Shown here piece after piece: positions 24,195-32,165 of a stretch of 64,000 nt of DNA (position 1 is its first letter; every line of letters starts with the position of its first letter). The translations under genes and the position numbers were made by a program. Location of the stretch: contig NZ_CP109583.1 in NCBI RefSeq assembly GCF_036250755.1, positions 806,001-870,000 of the forward strand, given 5' to 3'. The notes beneath the pieces are model-generated. The model was not told where the DNA came from, searched no databases, and saw nothing but the letters and a program-made list of their open reading frames with translations. The DNA comes from Streptomyces uncialis (GTDB lineage Bacteria; Actinomycetota; Actinomycetes; Streptomycetales; Streptomycetaceae).

Positions 24195-25424
24195 GTGCCC
24201 TTTGCCCTTTACATGCTCGGACTGGCGGTCTTCGCCATGGGCACGTCCGAGTTCATGCTGTCCGGACTGATTCCGGACATCGCCCATGACCTGCATGTCA
24301 CCGTCCCGGCCGCCGGGTCCCTGACCTCGGCCTTCGCCGTGGGCATGGTGATCGGGGCGCCCCTGATGGCGGTGATCGGCATGCGCTGGTCCCGTCGTGA
24401 CGCGCTGCTGCTGTTCCTCGTCGTCTTCCTGGCCGCCCATGCGATGGGCGCGCTCACCGACAGTTTCGACGTGCTTCTGATGACCCGGGTGCTCTCGGCG
24501 CTCGCCAACGCGGGATTCCTGGCGGTGTCGTTCACCGCCGCCGCCGGGATGGTCCCGCCGAACGCGAAGGGCCGGGCCGCCGCCGTCCTGCTGGGCGGGG
24601 TCACACTCGCCTGTGTCGCCGGGGTGCCCGGCGGTGCGCTGCTCGGGCAGTACTGGGGCTGGCGGTCGGCGTTCTGGGCGGTCGTGGTGCTGTCCGCGCC
24701 CGCCGTACTGGCCGTGGCGCTCACCGTCCCGGCGGGCCGCGGGGACGGACCGGTGCCCACCCTGCGGGACGTCCGGGCCGAACTCGGGGTGCTGCGCCGC
24801 CGTCGACCGGTACTCCTGCTGGCGCTGTGCGCGCTGGTGAACGGCGGCACGTTCTGCACGTTCACCTATCTGGCCCCGCTGGTCACCGGGGTGAGCGGCA
24901 TCCCGGACGGCTGGGTGCCGGGGGTGCTGACGCTGTTCGGGCTCGGCTCCTTCGCGGGGGTCAGCGCGGCCGGACGGCTGGCGGACACCCGGCCGGTGGC
25001 GGTGCTCGCCTGGGGCACGGCCGTCCTCGCGGTCGGCTGGGCCGTGTTCGCGCTGGGCGCGGCCCGTCCGGAGGTGGTGCTGCCGCTGGTGCTCCTCCAG
25101 GGGGCGCTGGCGTTCGCCATCGGTTCGACGCTGGTGACCCAGGTGCTGTACGCGGGCGCCGACGCGCCGACCCTGGCGGGGGCGGGCGCGACGGCCGCCT
25201 TCAATGTCGGCGCGAGCCTCGGACCCTGGCTCGGGGGTGTCGCGATCGCCGCCGGACACGGGTACCGCTCACCCGTGTGGGTGAGCGCGGGGCTGGTGTC
25301 GGCGGCGCTGGTGACGGGGGCGGTGGCCCTGGCCGCCGGGCGGCGGGGGCGGCGCGCGGCCGACCGGCCGCGTGAGGCGGACGAGGCGGGCCGCGAGGCG
25401 GGCGAGACGGCTCCGGCGGGCTGA
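24195..25424 (+). CDS. Cmx/CmrA-type chloramphenicol efflux MFS transporter (DHA1)
   Basis: 409 residues, about 12 TM helices. The N-terminus PFALYMLGLAVFAMGTSEFM and segments SGLIPDIAHDLHV, SAFAVGMVIGAPLMAV, ALANAGFLAVSF, and GVTLACVAGVPGGALLGQYW are hallmarks of the actinobacterial chloramphenicol pump family. The C-terminus is a charged tail rich in Arg, Ala and Glu. GTG 24195 with GGAG about 8 nt upstream gives the canonical (M)PFALYMLG start; an in-frame start at 24123 adds non-conserved residues. A 9-codon leader ORF and hairpin precede it. It is unlikely to be part of the siderophore cluster 4 kb upstream. Confidence 0.88.
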   Translation: MPFALYMLGLAVFAMGTSEFMLSGLIPDIAHDLHVTVPAAGSLTSAFAVGMVIGAPLMAVIGMRWSRRDALLLFLVVFLAAHAMGALTDSFDVLLMTRVLSALANAGFLAVSFTAAAGMVPPNAKGRAAAVLLGGVTLACVAGVPGGALLGQYWGWRSAFWAVVVLSAPAVLAVALTVPAGRGDGPVPTLRDVRAELGVLRRRRPVLLLALCALVNGGTFCTFTYLAPLVTGVSGIPDGWVPGVLTLFGLGSFAGVSAAGRLADTRPVAVLAWGTAVLAVGWAVFALGAARPEVVLPLVLLQGALAFAIGSTLVTQVLYAGADAPTLAGAGATAAFNVGASLGPWLGGVAIAAGHGYRSPVWVSAGLVSAALVTGAVALAAGRRGRRAADRPREADEAGREAGETAPAG

Positions 25425-25430
25425 CCGGTC

Positions 25431-25464
25431 CACCGTCCGGTTCCTTCGGGGAGCCGGACGGGTG
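25431..25464 (+). terminator. Terminator after the Cmx-type pump
   Basis: CACCGTCCGG pairs with CCGGACGGGTG (one bulged G), loop TTCCTTCGGGGAG, directly after the pump stop codon. Confidence 0.6.
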
Positions 25465-25668
25465 GCGGGTCCGGCGGGCGGGGTACGGCGGGCCAGGTAA
25501 GGGGCGGGTTCGGGCCGGGTGCCAGGTGGGCGGAGCGGGTCCGCCAGGCACCCGTTCCCGGCCCCGGGGACCCGGCGACAAGGGCCACGGAAGGGGCGGG
25601 AACAATGATCGGCGAGTGTTCGTTGTAGGGAACACGCTGATATCGACCACCTACAAGGAGTGGCCACT

Positions 25669-25770
25669 TTGTCCGCCCAGAAGACGGACCCTGATCCTCC
25701 GGGACATAGTCCCGGACCATCCCGCCCTCTTACGCGTGATCGCGGCATCCGGCGGGGTGGTGTTCGGTGA
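25669..25770 (+). CDS. Possible 33-codon leader ORF upstream of the CNNM pair
   Basis: TTG-initiated frame beginning MSAQKTDPDPPGHSPGPSRP, rich in Pro, Gly and Arg. It is preceded by a good AAGGAG ribosome site at about 9 nt, and its TGA overlaps the GTG of the next gene (GTGA). The downstream GTG itself has no strong ribosome site, so translation may be coupled through this ORF. It could equally be chance. Upstream lies a GTGTTC...GAACAC inverted repeat (25616-25635). Confidence 0.4.
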   Translation: MSAQKTDPDPPGHSPGPSRPLTRDRGIRRGGVR

Positions 25771-27164
25771 ATGCCGCACTCGGCCTGGTGGCGGTCCTTC
25801 TGCTGACCGTCGGCACAGGCTATTTCGTCCTCCAGGAGTTCACCTACGTCTCCGCCGACCGGCTCGCGCTGGCGCGTGAGGCGGAGGCCGGTGACCGGCG
25901 CGCGGCGCGTGCCCTGAAGGTCATGGGACGGCTGTCCTTCATGCTGTCCGGCGCGCAGCTCGGCATCACGGTGACGGGCCTGATCGTCGGTTTCCTCACC
26001 GGGCCGTCCGTGTCGGCGGTGCTCAAGCCGCTGGTCTCCGGGGTCGGGGTGCCCGATGGTGCCGTCGACGGGATCTCGGTTGCGCTGGCGTTCGTCGTCG
26101 CGACCGTGATCCAGATGGTGCTGGGCGAGCTGGCGCCGAAGAACCTCGCCATCGCGGTGCCGGAGCGGCTCGCGAAGTCGCTCGCGGGGTCCACGCTGGC
26201 GTATCTGAAGGTCGTCGGCCCCGTGGTGCGGATCTTCGACAACGCCGCCGCGCGGCTGCTGCGGATGATCGGTATCGAGCCGGTCGAGGAGCTGCACCAC
26301 GGCGCGACCCTGGAGGAGCTGGGACAGCTCATCGGGGAGTCCCATGAGCGGGGCGCGCTCCCCCGGGACACCGCCGAGCTGCTGGACCACGCCCTGGAGT
26401 TCTCCGAGCGGACCATGGGCGAGGTGATGGTGCCGCGCGCGGACACCGTCTTCGTCCGTGCGGACGCCACGGCCGCCGAGGCGGTGGAGCTGATCGCGCG
26501 GTACGGCCATTCGACGTATCCGGTGCTCGGTGACCATCCCGACGATGTCGCCGGGGTGCTCGGGGTGCGGGAGCTGGCCCGGCTGCCCGCCGAGCGGCTC
26601 GCCGTCGCCACGGCGGGTGAGCTGGCCCGCCGTCCCCTGCTGCTGCCCGACACGCTTCCGCTGCCCGGGGCCGTCGCGCGGATGCGTGAGCTGGACGACG
26701 AGTTCGCGGTCGTGCTGGACGAGCACGGCGGTATCGCGGGTGTCGTCACCTATGAGGACATCGCGGAGGAACTGGTGGGTGACATCGCCGACGAGACCGA
26801 CCGGGTCACGGAGCTGGCGGTGCCCGACGGTTCCGGCTGGCTGGTCGACGCGGGCCGCAGGCTCGACGAGGTCGCCCAGGCCATCGGCGTGGAGCTGCCG
26901 CAGGACGACGACTTCGACACCGTCGCCGGACTCGTGGTCGACCGTCTCGGCCGTTTCCCGGCGATCGGTGACCGGCTCACGGTCACGCTGCCGGACGGCG
27001 GCTCCGCGCTCATCGACGTCCGCACCCTGAACCGGCATGTGCCGCGCCGGGTACGGATCGAGGCGCTGCCCGTGCCCCCCTCGGGGGACGGGGACGAGCC
27101 GGGTGAGCGGTCCGCCGGCCGCGGCGCGGTCGCGAAGCGCGCGGAAGAGGGGGCGCGGGTATGA
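25767..27164 (+). CDS. CNNM/CorC (TlyC-type) membrane protein with CBS pair
   Basis: 465 residues. N-terminal DUF21/CNNM transmembrane domain (TGYFVLQEFTYVSADRLAL, SGAQLGITVTGLIVGF, VIQMVLGELAPKNLAIAVP), then a CBS pair starting TMGEVMVPRADTVFV, ending IAGVVTYEDIAEELVGDI, and a C-terminal CorC/HlyC domain (GRRLDEVAQAIGVELPQDDD, DTVAGLVVDRLGRFP). The family is tied to Mg/Co homeostasis and is often mislabelled hemolysin. The GTG start at 25767 has no clear ribosome site and overlaps a small upstream ORF. Its stop overlaps the second CNNM gene (ATGA). Confidence 0.9.
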   Translation: MNAALGLVAVLLLTVGTGYFVLQEFTYVSADRLALAREAEAGDRRAARALKVMGRLSFMLSGAQLGITVTGLIVGFLTGPSVSAVLKPLVSGVGVPDGAVDGISVALAFVVATVIQMVLGELAPKNLAIAVPERLAKSLAGSTLAYLKVVGPVVRIFDNAAARLLRMIGIEPVEELHHGATLEELGQLIGESHERGALPRDTAELLDHALEFSERTMGEVMVPRADTVFVRADATAAEAVELIARYGHSTYPVLGDHPDDVAGVLGVRELARLPAERLAVATAGELARRPLLLPDTLPLPGAVARMRELDDEFAVVLDEHGGIAGVVTYEDIAEELVGDIADETDRVTELAVPDGSGWLVDAGRRLDEVAQAIGVELPQDDDFDTVAGLVVDRLGRFPAIGDRLTVTLPDGGSALIDVRTLNRHVPRRVRIEALPVPPSGDGDEPGERSAGRGAVAKRAEEGARV

Positions 27165-28183
27165 GTCTGCCAGTGGCCCTGTTCCTGACCGTGCTCCTGC
27201 TGATCGGCAGCGGGTTCTTCGTCGCCGCCGAGTTCGCGCTGGTCGCGGCGAAGCGGCACCGGATGGAGAAGGCGGCCGCCGAGGGGCGGCGCGGTGCGAA
27301 GGCCGCGCTGTCCGGGATGCGCGAGCTGTCGCTGATGCTCGCGGGCGCGCAGCTCGGTATCACGGTGACCACGCTGGGCCTGGGGTCGATCTCCAAGCCC
27401 GCCGTGTCCCACGCGCTGGACCCGGTGCTGCGGCACTGGGGTCTGCCCGACGGGGTGAGCTACGGCGTGTCGTTCGCGGTGGCGATCGTCGTGGTGGTGT
27501 TCCTGCACATGGTCGTCGGGGAGATGGCGCCGAAGTCCTGGGCCATCGCGCACCCCGAGCGGTCGGCGATGCTGCTGTCACCGCCGTTCCGGGCCGTGGT
27601 GAAGGCGGTCCGGCCGCTGATCCGGGTGCTCAACGCGGTCAGCAACGTCCTGGTGCGGCTGTGCCGGGTCACCCCGCGTGACGAGCTGGTCCCGGTGCAC
27701 GACCGGGAGCAGCTCACCGATCTCGTCGCGGAGTCGCGGCGGCTCGGGCTGATCAGCGCGGCCGACTCCGAGCTGATCACCCGCTCGCTGACGGAACCGC
27801 TGACGCCTGTCGCGGAGTTGCTCGTCCCGGCGTCCGACATCACCTGGGTCGACGCGTCCGCCGGACCGGCCACGATCCTGGGGGTGGCCTCGGCCGCCGA
27901 CCGGACGAGGCTGCTGGTCCGGGACTCCGGCCGGGTGGTGGGGTCGGTGCACACCCGGGACGCCCTGGTGGCCCGGACCCGCTCGCGGGCGACGACCGCG
28001 CGTGAGCTGGCGAGGTCGCTGCCGGAGCTGACGGTGGACGACACCGTCGCGCACGCGGTGGAGCAGTTGCGCAGACGCCGGGCGTCGCTCGCGGTGGTCC
28101 GCGACGCGTCGGGCGGGCTCGCCGGGATCGTCTCGCTGGACGATCTGCTGGCGCGCTATCTCCAGCCGGTCGCGGCGGTGTGA
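27161..28183 (+). CDS. CNNM-type membrane protein with degenerate CBS pair
   Basis: 340 residues. It has the same CNNM transmembrane domain as its neighbour (GSGFFVAAEFALVAAKRHR, AGAQLGITVTTLGLGS, MVVGEMAPKSWAIAHPERSA), then a weaker CBS region and DASGGLAGIVSLDDLLARYL, but no C-terminal CorC domain. The ATG overlaps the stop of the previous gene, so the two are co-translated and may form a heteromeric transporter. This long/short CNNM pairing is common in actinobacteria. A strong terminator follows. Confidence 0.9.
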   Translation: MSLPVALFLTVLLLIGSGFFVAAEFALVAAKRHRMEKAAAEGRRGAKAALSGMRELSLMLAGAQLGITVTTLGLGSISKPAVSHALDPVLRHWGLPDGVSYGVSFAVAIVVVVFLHMVVGEMAPKSWAIAHPERSAMLLSPPFRAVVKAVRPLIRVLNAVSNVLVRLCRVTPRDELVPVHDREQLTDLVAESRRLGLISAADSELITRSLTEPLTPVAELLVPASDITWVDASAGPATILGVASAADRTRLLVRDSGRVVGSVHTRDALVARTRSRATTARELARSLPELTVDDTVAHAVEQLRRRRASLAVVRDASGGLAGIVSLDDLLARYLQPVAAV

Positions 28184-28196
28184 CGGCATGACGGAC

Positions 28197-28230
28197 GAGG
28201 AGCCCGGTCCCCCCAGGGACCGGGCTCCTC
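28197..28230 (+). terminator. Strong terminator after the CNNM pair
   Basis: Perfect 15-bp stem GAGGAGCCCGGTCCC / GGGACCGGGCTCCTC with a CCCA loop, 13 bp after the stop codon. Confidence 0.85.
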
Positions 28231-28415
28231 GCGTTGTTCCGATGTCCTCCCCGAACACCGGGACCTGCGGGCGGAGCCGGTTCCTGGTGGGGTCCGGCTC
28301 CACCGGACCAGCGCGGGTGCCTGGTACGGCACGGCGGCGGGTGCCGCGCTGAGGTGGGGGGCGCGGCGCGGTCCGTGTTCACCGCGTCCGCGCTTCGGCG
28401 GGGATCCGCTGTGGG

Positions 28416-30242
28416 TCAGTCGTCGTACGACAGTCCGTGTCCGGAGCGGAACAGCACCTTCGTGGGGTCGTCGGCGCGCTGGATCGGCACCGGCAGCTTG
28501 CCGCGCGGTTCGGTCCGGCCGGCGATGACCCGGGCCGCGGCGCGCAGTTCGACCTCGGTCCAGCAGTAGGAGACGAGCGAGGCCCGTACCCCGGGGAGCT
28601 GGGCGATGTCGTACGGGTTGCGGACCGCGAGGTGGATGACGGGCACGCCCGTCTCCAGCAGGCGGGCCACCAGGGTGCGCTGGGCGCTGGTGGGGCCGAC
28701 GTTGTCGGTGGTCACCACGACGGCGTCCCGGCCGTACGCGGCGGCGACGGCCTCGTCCACCTGGGCGGCGGTCGGGGCGCGGCCGGTGGCGAGGGCGGTC
28801 GTGGTGTAGCCGAGCTCACCGAAGACCTTGGTCAGCTCGGGGATCGACGTACGGGCGGCGTCCGTCGGGAAGGCGGGGCTCGCGCCGACCACGAGCAGCT
28901 TCTTCTGCTTGCGGCGCAGCGGAAGCGTCTCGCCCTTGTTGACCAGCAGCGTGGTGGTGCGGTCGGCGATGCGCGCGGCGATGGCCTGGTGCTTGCGGGC
29001 ACCGACGACGCGGTCGACCTCCTTCTGCGAGATGTAGGGACTGCCGCTGAGCAGGCCCACCTTGTCCTTGAGACGGAGGATCCGCAGGACGGACTCCTCC
29101 AGCCGGGCGACGGTGATCTCGCCCGAACGGACCGCCGCCAGCACGCCGTTGAAGGCGACGTCGATGTTCGGCGGGAAGAGGAGCTGGTCCACGCCCGCCT
29201 TGAGGGCGAGGACGGGGACCCGGTCGTCGCCGTACTTGGTGCGCACACCGGTCATGTTGAGGGCGTCGGTGACGATGACGCCCTTGAAGCCGAGCTCTCC
29301 GCGCAGCACCCCCTGGAGGATCTTCGGGGAGAGGGTCGCCGGCTCGTTGCTGTCGTCGAGCGCGGGGACCTGGAGGTGGGCGGTCATGATCGAGTCGACA
29401 CCGGCGGCGATGGCCGCGCGGAACGGCGGCGCGTCGATCCGGTCCCATTCCTCACGGGTGTGGGTGATCACGGGCAGCCCGGTGTGGCTGTCCTGGGCGG
29501 TGTCACCGTGGCCCGGGAAGTGCTTGGCACAGGCCACGACGCCGACGCTCTGATAACCCTTCACCTGGGCGGCGACCATCCGGCCGGCTGCCTCGGGGTC
29601 CGCCCCGAAGGACCGGACGTTGATGATCGGGTTCTGCGGGTTGACATTGACATCGGCGACCGGGGCGAAGTTCTGGTGGATGCCCAGGGCGGCGAGTTCG
29701 ATACCTGATATCTGCCCGGCGGTACGGGCGTCGGACAGCGAGCGGCCCGCGCCGAGGGCCATGGCTCCCGGCAGCTGGGTGGCGCCGGAGCCGATGCGGA
29801 CGTTGGCGCCGTGCTCCTGGTCGATGGAGATCAGGGACGGGATGGGGGTGGGCAGGCTGAGCGAGGCCTTCTGGACCCCGTTCGTCAACTCCGCCACCTG
29901 GCGGGGGTTCTGGATGTTGTTCGCCCAGCCGGAGAAGTAGATGACCCCGCCGACGTGGTACTTGGTGATCAGCTCGGCGGCGGTGGCGACGCCGAGTTCA
30001 CGCAGATTGTCCTCCCGGTCATCCGCGCTGGGGTCGGTGGCCGACGTGCCGTAGAAGTACGGCACGAACAGCTGGCCGATCTTCGCCTCGATGCTCATCT
30101 TCGCGATGATCTTCTTGAGGCGCGCGTCACGGTTGTGGGCGAGTGCGGGGGTGGCCGTGACGCCCACGACGCCCGTTACACCGGCCGCCACCACGGTGGC
30201 GGAGGCGAGGATGGTGCGCCTGGTCAGACTCCGGTCCTGCAT
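28416..30242 (-). CDS. Secreted GH3 beta-N-acetylhexosaminidase (NagZ-like), Tat signal
   Basis: 608 residues. The N-terminus RSLTRRTILASATVVAAGV with an ALA cleavage site is a Tat-type signal, so the enzyme is exported. The GH3 core carries SIDQEHGANVRI, the NagZ signature AKHFPGHGDTAQDSH (catalytic Asp251-His253 dyad), and VIVTDALNM with nucleophile Asp326; a C-terminal alpha/beta sandwich follows. It should release GlcNAc from chito-oligomers or peptidoglycan fragments. The ATG at 30242 has AAGGAG about 9 nt upstream; the longer frame is rejected because it buries the signal peptide. Two DasR-like sites lie about 100-130 bp upstream. Confidence 0.92.
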   Translation of the reverse strand: MQDRSLTRRTILASATVVAAGVTGVVGVTATPALAHNRDARLKKIIAKMSIEAKIGQLFVPYFYGTSATDPSADDREDNLRELGVATAAELITKYHVGGVIYFSGWANNIQNPRQVAELTNGVQKASLSLPTPIPSLISIDQEHGANVRIGSGATQLPGAMALGAGRSLSDARTAGQISGIELAALGIHQNFAPVADVNVNPQNPIINVRSFGADPEAAGRMVAAQVKGYQSVGVVACAKHFPGHGDTAQDSHTGLPVITHTREEWDRIDAPPFRAAIAAGVDSIMTAHLQVPALDDSNEPATLSPKILQGVLRGELGFKGVIVTDALNMTGVRTKYGDDRVPVLALKAGVDQLLFPPNIDVAFNGVLAAVRSGEITVARLEESVLRILRLKDKVGLLSGSPYISQKEVDRVVGARKHQAIAARIADRTTTLLVNKGETLPLRRKQKKLLVVGASPAFPTDAARTSIPELTKVFGELGYTTTALATGRAPTAAQVDEAVAAAYGRDAVVVTTDNVGPTSAQRTLVARLLETGVPVIHLAVRNPYDIAQLPGVRASLVSYCWTEVELRAAARVIAGRTEPRGKLPVPIQRADDPTKVLFRSGHGLSYDD

Positions 30243-30345
30243 GCGGACATGCTCCTTCCAGCCTTGCTCGTCAAGGGAATTGAAGGAAACTTGAAGTACT
30301 TCGGAACGACCGGAAACGTAGCCCGCAGATCGCGGCCGGGGCAAG

Positions 30346-30375
30346 AGGTCTAGACAAAATAGGTCTAGACAAAAT
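30346..30375. promoter_or_regulatory. Two tandem DasR-like (dre) sites
   Basis: AGGTCTAGACAAAAT occurs twice, exactly head to tail (30346-30360, 30361-30375). Each contains GGTCTAGAC, the core of the dre consensus TGGTCTAGACCA. They lie upstream of the GH3 gene and suggest GlcNAc/GlcN6P control through DasR. Confidence 0.75.
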
Positions 30376-31024
30376 TACGAACACCGGTGCGACCAGCGCT
30401 CGTTCTAACCGCGCGGTAAGACGGGTTCCGGCCAGTTCGTTCCGAACCGCGCACACTGTCGGCCGCGCCCCCTGGCGGACGCCTCGACACGGGCGCTGAC
30501 CTGCGTATCGTCCTGATCGTTTGAGGCGACCCGAGCATCGCGGACCCACCGGGGCGCGAGTTCGGGCGGCGCTCAAAACGGTGGCTTCCCGGCGCTCCGG
30601 ACCCGCACCGGCCGACTCCCCCGGGAGGAGCGATCCGGCCGCGTCGGCAACCGCCGCGCGGGTGCCGGCGCGGAAGGCGCCGGTGGCGGAAAACAAGGCG
30701 CCCCGGCTGGACGGGGGGAGACCAGCCGGGGCGGTTCAGGGAGGACGCGGAAGGCGGTCGCCTCACGGCGGAAGGCTCCACGAGGCTTCAGCCGAACGAT
30801 CGTCCTCGTGGGCGGAAGGTTGAGCCCGGGGACACTGTTCCCTCCGCGTCCACATATCCAAGAACGACCGGTCGGCCCGAATTGTTCCGACTCCTCTGTG
30901 AACTGCGGCACGCCGCTCCCACCTGCGGCTGTCACCCACCGTGCGCACACTGTCCAGATCTCCCCCGAACCCCGTCCGGGACCTCCGCACCGTACGGATC
31001 CCGCGCGGGGCCGCCCCGCGTCCG
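30376..31024. other. Gene-free region between GH3 and MASE1 genes
   Basis: About 650 bp without a convincing gene. It contains a 12-bp-stem hairpin, CGCCCCGGCTGG / CCAGCCGGGGCG, at 30699-30733 (11-nt loop), which could terminate transcripts coming leftward from the MASE1 gene. The remainder shows nothing recognisable. Confidence 0.6.
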
Positions 31025-32011
31025 TCACCCACCGTGCGAACGCCGTCCCGGGCCCTCCCCGGGGGCGAGCCGCTCCACGACATCGGCCAGCTCGGCGACC
31101 GCCTCCTCCACATGGCGGCGGGTCTTCAGCTGCTCGGTGACCAGCGCGGCGAGCAGCAGCGCGGTCAGGGCGATCGCCCCGTTGAACGCCTGGAGATTGA
31201 TCATCACTCCCAGCCGGGTGTGGTCCCGGAACGGCCCGTCGCCGTCCGCGGCGGAGACCGCCGTCACCACCGACACATAGAGCGCGCACAGGGTGGCGCC
31301 GGGGAGCTGGAAGCGCAGCGCGGCCCAGATCAGCAGGGGGTAGACCAGGAACAGCAGGCTGAGGGTGCTGTAGGCGACGAACGGGGCGACGACACCCGCG
31401 CAGACGGCCAGTACCAGTGCCTCGGGCCAGCGGTCCAGGGAGAGCGGCGGCCGGGCGCGCCACAGGATCAGCAGGACCGGGGCGACCACGAGCACCCCGA
31501 GCGCGTCCCCGGTCCACCAGGCCGCCCACACGGGCCAGAACTCCCCGCCGGAGATACTGCCGCCCAGCAGCAGCTGGCCCGCCCCTGCCGTGGCGCTGAC
31601 GAGCATGCCCAGCAGCGCGCCGAGGAACACCAGCGCGAAGCCGTCCCGCAGCCGGTCGAGTTCGGTGCGGAAGCCGACGATCCGCAGCATCACGTAGGCG
31701 CAGAACGGGGCCAGGGTGTTGCCCACCAGGATGGCGAGGGCGCCGGGTTCCAGCGAAGGGCTGAGATGGTGGACGACGAGGAGGGCGCCGAGCGCGATGC
31801 CCGGCCAGACGCCCGGCCCGAGGAGCAGCAGCGCGGCCAGCGCGATACCGGTCGGCGGCCAGACGGGGCTCACGACGGAGCCCTCGACCACCAGCGCCTT
31901 CAGGAGCCCCAGGCGGCCCCCCAGGTAGTAGCAGGCGGCCACGGCGAGGTTCGCCAGGACGAGGACGGCGGCCCGGCGGCCCTTGAGCTGGATTCGCACC
32001 ACGCCAGTCAT
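31025..32011 (-). CDS. MASE1-domain integral membrane sensor protein
   Basis: 328 residues, mostly 8-9 hydrophobic helices: LVLANLAVAACYYLGGRLG, SPVWPPTGIALAALLLLG (the PVWPPTGxAxA motif is the MASE1 signature), LAILVGNTLAPFCAYVML, WPVWAAWWTGDALGVLVVAP. The C-terminal tail is a short coiled helix (TRRHVEEAVAELADVVERL) with no kinase or GGDEF domain, so it is a stand-alone sensor that may pass signals to a partner. It is downstream of and co-directional with a SpoIIE phosphatase, 142 bp away. The ATG at 32011 lacks a clear ribosome site; the GTGs just inside are alternatives. Confidence 0.85.
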   Translation of the reverse strand: MTGVVRIQLKGRRAAVLVLANLAVAACYYLGGRLGLLKALVVEGSVVSPVWPPTGIALAALLLLGPGVWPGIALGALLVVHHLSPSLEPGALAILVGNTLAPFCAYVMLRIVGFRTELDRLRDGFALVFLGALLGMLVSATAGAGQLLLGGSISGGEFWPVWAAWWTGDALGVLVVAPVLLILWRARPPLSLDRWPEALVLAVCAGVVAPFVAYSTLSLLFLVYPLLIWAALRFQLPGATLCALYVSVVTAVSAADGDGPFRDHTRLGVMINLQAFNGAIALTALLLAALVTEQLKTRRHVEEAVAELADVVERLAPGEGPGRRSHGG

Positions 32012-32085
32012 CAGACACCGGCGGCCGCCGGTCGGCCCGTCGAGACACGCTCGGCGGCCCGCGCGAGGGCCGCCGGACCCGGGTC

Positions 32086-32165
32086 AGGTGTCCGGCCCGC
32101 GGCAGGCGTCCGACCTGCGTAGGCGTCCGGCCCGGGTCTGGTGTCCGACCCGGTCAGGCGTCCGG
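32086..32165. repeat. 17-18-bp minisatellite at the 3' end of the SpoIIE gene
   Basis: Five imperfect copies of AGGCGTCCGACCCGGGTC-like units starting at 32086, 32104, 32121, 32139 and 32156. The last copy contains the PP2C stop codon (32154-32156), so the array seems to have grown from the end of that gene into the gap before the MASE1 gene. Confidence 0.85.

Noticed and set aside
24195..25424. MFS pump as the missing siderophore exporter (PvsC equivalent)
   Set aside because: Motifs match Cmx-type chloramphenicol pumps and it has its own leader and promoter, with two sugar-metabolism genes in between.
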